A DNA stretch of 64,000 nucleotides from Rotaria sp. Silwood1 (Eukaryota; Rotifera; Eurotatoria; Philodinida; Philodinidae), in the NCBI GenBank assembly GCA_905250075.1, contig CAJNOP010000099.1, positions 1 through 64,000 on the forward strand. Direction: 5' to 3'. Shown here one piece after another: positions 60,552 to 64,000 of this stretch. Within the stretch, counting starts at the first letter, position 1. Every line of letters begins with the position of its first letter. The translations under genes were made by a program, and so were the position numbers. Under the pieces are notes generated by a model. That model saw nothing but the letters and a program-made list of their open reading frames with translations. It had not been told where the DNA came from and made no database searches.

Positions 60552-61016
60552 GTTACGGTCAAAATTGGAATTTAGTCAAATTCTAAATTTGTCCAGACAA
60601 AATTGGAATTCTAATTTTGACCAGACAAAATCAGAATTTTATTTTCATGAACTGTGAAACTGAGAAAAAAAGCAACACTACGAATACGAGTGAAATCAAA
60701 AATGATGGTGAAGACGAGAGACAGGTCTGAGTAAGAGTGAAGAGGTCTGAGTCTATATCTCGAGGTTGCGAGTGAAATTAGAGTGAATAATCGCGTAAAA
60801 TGTTAGTCTTACTCAAAAATTCATCCTTACTAAGATATTTTTCACCATTACAAGGCTACCCGCGACGATCTTACTTAAAATCTTCTTCCTGACTCTCATC
60901 ACCATCCTTGACCTCATTCGTGTTTTAGGTATTGATTTTTGCTTAGTTTTATAATTCATCAAAATAAAATTCTAATTTTGCCCAGTCAAAATTAGGATTC
61001 CAATTTTGACCGTAAC
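60552..61016. mobile_element. Non-autonomous terminal-inverted-repeat element (465 bp) in a (TA)n run
   Basis: Both ends read inward as GTTACGGTCAAAATTGGAAT (20 bp, perfect), followed by imperfect inverted similarity built from (C/T)CAATTTTG and CAGACAAAAT units over roughly 100 bp. Flanks are (TA)n on both sides, so the target duplication could be TA (Tc1/mariner-like) or longer but cannot be fixed. The interior is about 250 bp, slightly richer in G and C than the flanks, and has no transposase. Confidence 0.8.
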
Positions 61017-61376
61017 ATATATATATATATGAGATTATGTAGGAAGATGTAAATTTATTTTTCTTCTAATAAAATAGAAATAAAGTTTATCCTTGACGAG
61101 TTAACAAGTGGTGATAAACGAAGGGATGTAAGCATGAATTGACTATAAAAGACATTAGATTGCTCTTGCACGAGTTGACATGAACTTTACATTTTTTTCT
61201 CTTTGATAAGTGTCAGATAAAGCTATACTTTTCATATCGCAGTAATCTGTATACATACATTGTCAAATATTTACCTAACTTGATCATATAAAGTTCTGTC
61301 TCTATAATTTTTAGTTCTATAAAGAGAAGTATATCAGCATCATCGAGGCATTTTTCGTGTTTTCAGCAATAGTATT
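61017..61376. other. Upstream region of the isoaspartyl dipeptidase gene
   Basis: No open frame of note; should contain promoter and 5' UTR. No clear TATA or other motif can be singled out in such AT-rich DNA. Confidence 0.4.
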
Positions 61377-63926
61377 ATGAAAAATATTCTTTATTTTTTG
61401 GCATTCACTCTACTTATTGGTTCAATGCAAAGTCAATATAATAAAGTAAGTTAAATCATCTGTTCAAATTTGTTTCAACATCTGAGAAAACAATAAAAGA
61501 AATCTGTTGAAAGTTATTGTAATGAAGAAATAGGCAGTAATCATCTTCAGAATGTCTTGAATGAAATAGCTTCTTATCTCGAATTTCTTTCAAACTGATG
61601 TCCACTACATGAAATAAACGAGTCCTCTGTGCTACAATCATTTTAGAAATTGACATGCAACAGAAATAAGAGCGAAAAAGTGATGTTAAAACTCTAAGTG
61701 ATATAACCACTCTGATGGAAATCACAGTGCGAATTCACATGATAGAAAAATCCATCTTGCTATTGTAAAAACATAGAATATCGTCTTCAGAAAAATAAGA
61801 ATAATTTGATCGAAACGAGATACGAAAAGAAGACAAAATTTAGTTGTTTCTTACAGTGTGTAAGACAGTTGTTCTTGAACTATTTTTTCATTAATCTTCA
61901 TGCATTGCGAGAAATGCATTCGAATTTCGACATTGAACTGAAATACCATTTGTTGTAAAACATTAAAGAAAAGTTTGTTCATTTGCGTTTCAACTTAGAT
62001 TTCTATGTACGAGACTGTTTCTATATAAAAATCTGTTGTCGTAACCATTCATTAGTCACTGATCTTCGTCGGGACTAGCAGCTCCGATCGATGTCAGTGT
62101 TCTGATTGTTCACGAATAGAATTTAATTCTTCTCTGAGGAATACACTTATTATCAGTTACGTTTTTCTTAAAATGGTCAGAAGAAACCGTTGGCTGTTGT
62201 GGCTACTTGCAAATATAAAGTCAATTAGATTGATAATTATGTTGTTGATTTGTTCAGTTGGAAAGTTTCACAATATTTTTTAAAGTGAGTAATTATTATT
62301 TATTTTAATTCGGTAAATATATTTAACAATAAATACTAAAGAAAAGAATATCAAACATATCATATTTTATTATGGAGACGTTTCGAAAACAACTGTTAAC
62401 TTCGTCAGTCAAAATAAAATGAAGTTTCATGAAAAAAGAACAATTACATATATAGTATGAGGACTTTGTTATAATTAGACGAGAGAAACAGACAAAAAAA
62501 ACGAAATAATAAGATAATAAAACGTTTTATTATTTTATTACTTCTTTTTTTTTCTTCTTCTTTGTTCTTTTTTCATGGTACTTCATTTTATTTTGACTGA
62601 CGAAGTCAACAGTTGTTGTCGAAACGTCTCAATAATAAAATATGATACATTCGGTATTCTTTTCTTTATTATTTTTTAAAGTGTTTTCTGGGATTTTGAA
62701 AAGAAATCTATCAAATCCAATGTTTATGTTATACTTCTTTTTTTCAGTCGTTTCGCCAAACTCATGATGCTTCCAGTCGTCTTCAACCGCCACCTCCTTT
62801 TAACGATTCCTATCAAATCATTGTTCTAACCGGCGGGCAAGTTTATGGGATTCCGGCTGAAACCAATACAGAAACAAAAGATCTATGCATGCCTCAAAGA
62901 AAAGACGTAGTCATTGCAGGTGGTAAAATATTGAGCATGATGGAACCATCGAAAACGGCTGCATTCATTAATTCCATGCGAGATAGCCAGTTGACTATTC
63001 TCCCTATTTCTGTCCAGGATCAAATTGTTATGCCAGGACTCATCGATGTACATGTTCATGCCATCGGAGGTGGTGGAGAACAAGGTTTGTTGATTGACTT
63101 GATATTGTCATATTTTTTGAAACAGTACAGATTCGGAACTCAAAAACAAAATTCTGAAATCGTAATACTATCGTAGGAATAATTAAGGCTTATTATTATT
63201 GCCAATGGATACGTTCTATAGTTAGAGTCATGTTTGACTTTGGCTTTTTGAAAGATACCAACGACTTCTGGCGTTTATTTTCTTTTCAGGTCCGTATTCT
63301 CGAACTCCTGAGAGCCGTTTATCTCAATTGATAAGAGGTGGATTAACAACAATTGTTGGAATACTAGGAACCGATGGTATTACGAGAAGGTTAGTCTAGT
63401 GAAGATCTTGCTTTCTGATTGCTTTGCAGTCATGATGCTCGATGCATGTATGACACTAATTCAATAAAATCATAATTCATGGTATTGCATACTCTAAGAA
63501 ATTGTAAAAGTATTTAATTTTATCAATGACATGTTTTAGAAGAGATCAACAACGTATTGTCTAATCAAGCATCAGGAAAGAATTTGTTTCATCTAAGTCA
63601 TCATATAAAAATTTCTTTTAATGAGACATGTTCTTCAACGTATATAATTATCTAGTGAATGCTAAGAAATGTTATCATTCGTCTAGAGGATATTTCGGAT
63701 GCCATGATAATGTCTTATCTTATTTTCTGATCGTTGCTGCATAGAACAAAATAAAAATATGTGACATATTCAAGGCTCGTGATCATCCAATCAGAGATTT
63801 CGTCTTCAACATAGCTTCATAAGGCAGTCTTTAAGTTTTGAAAGATTTTGGAAGAATTTCAAGACTATATAATATTATACTATTGTCTTTTGTTTTAGTC
63901 TATCAGCGTTATTACAAAAAATGAAA
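61377..63926 (+). CDS. Secreted isoaspartyl dipeptidase (IadA-like, amidohydrolase/M38), truncated by window end
   Basis: Exons 61377-61445, 62748-63084, 63290-63389 and 63899-63926 join in phase; the gene runs off the right edge at another donor (AAA|GTAAGT). Exon 1 encodes only a signal peptide (MKNILYFLAFTLLIG...). Exon 2 carries the amidohydrolase start: IIVLTGGQVYGI, DVVIAGGKIL and the metal-binding MPGLIDVHVHAIGGGGEQG with the HxH pair. Exons 3-4 give GPYSRTPESRLSQL, GGLTTIVGILGTDGITRS and LSALLQKMK. Order and motifs match bacterial beta-aspartyl dipeptidase, which cleaves isoaspartyl bonds formed when proteins age. The bacterial-type enzyme with an added signal peptide and introns suggests an ancient transfer into the rotifer lineage and extracellular or vesicular action. 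Intron 1 (1.3 kb) contains a fold-back element. Confidence 0.88.
62288..62670. mobile_element. Fold-back element with hammerhead-ribozyme-like cores, in intron 1 of the IadA-like gene
   Basis: The left arm (about 62320-62450) and right arm (about 62560-62670) are inverted repeats sharing ATTTTATTAT(G/T)GAGACGTTTCGA-like text around a pyrimidine-rich loop. The element is bounded by identical 13-bp direct repeats ATTTTTTAAAGTG at 62275-62287 and 62671-62683, a likely target duplication. On the plus strand the right arm has CTGACGA (62597-62603) and GAAACGTC (62621-62628); the left arm has the same pair on the minus strand (62408-62402 and 62384-62377). In the right arm the flanks ATTTTATTTTGA and TCAATAATAAAAT can pair as stem I. 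It has no coding capacity; it may be a terminal piece of a Penelope-like retroelement. Confidence 0.6.
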
Positions 63927-64000
63927 GTAAGTTCTTTATATCAATAACTCTCAATATTAGAAAGAGTTGAAATCGATCAAAGAAATTTCTCTATATACAA

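Noticed and set aside
62883..63083. Minus frame of 66 codons
   Set aside because: Antisense shadow of IadA exon 2, whose splice phases and metal-site motif are clear.

Overview
The window looks like nuclear DNA from a bdelloid rotifer (Rotaria/Adineta type). This is an inference from several signs: AT-rich DNA, many GT..AG introns of roughly 40-70 bp, an NAD:arginine ADP-ribosyltransferase (ART) gene plus a broken ART-TPR gene, kelch and MFS relics, and genes of bacterial or fungal flavour that carry introns and signal peptides. A 100-N run at 44377-44476 shows it is a scaffold.

Layout. 0.1-4.1 kb (-): secreted subtilisin-like S8 protease, 12 exons reconstructed, 3' end unresolved at the left edge. 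4.7 kb: a 208-bp hAT-type MITE with 8-bp target duplications. 7.3-11.1 kb (-): a 934-aa multi-pass membrane protein of unrecognised family. 11.4-12.0 kb: degenerate repeats. 14.6-15.5 kb (-): intact ART. 18.9-28.0 kb: an accessory island with three decayed genes (ART-TPR, kelch propeller, MFS transporter), one intact VanY-like D,D-carboxypeptidase of bacterial type, and at least six GT-rich fold-backs whose arms resemble TGTGGG-type telomere DNA, one of them inside a ~185-bp-arm palindrome. 30.2-38.2 kb (-): N-terminal part of a VPS13-type bridge lipid-transfer protein in more than 20 exons; the C-terminal two thirds are not visible. 40.8-42.0 kb (+): intronless IAP (BIR-BIR-RING). 44.1-45.0 kb (-): decayed M28 aminopeptidase interrupted by the assembly gap. 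46.0-47.2 kb (-): two paralogous eight-cysteine secreted peptides, followed by a 152-bp hAT MITE. 48.9-58.6 kb (+): two B-box/coiled-coil paralogues flanking an intronless class A GPCR. 60.6-61.0 kb: a terminal-inverted-repeat element. 61.4-64 kb (+): secreted isoaspartyl dipeptidase (IadA-like), truncated by the right edge; its first intron holds a fold-back with hammerhead-ribozyme-like cores.

The genes do not form one pathway. Ordinary eukaryotic genes (VPS13, IAP, GPCR, B-box proteins) are interleaved with candidate horizontally acquired hydrolases that have been fitted with signal peptides and introns, and with short non-autonomous mobile elements. Exon joins given for the S8, 934-aa membrane-protein, VPS13, VanY and IadA genes were checked for phase by hand; homology statements are from recognition of motifs, not from a search.
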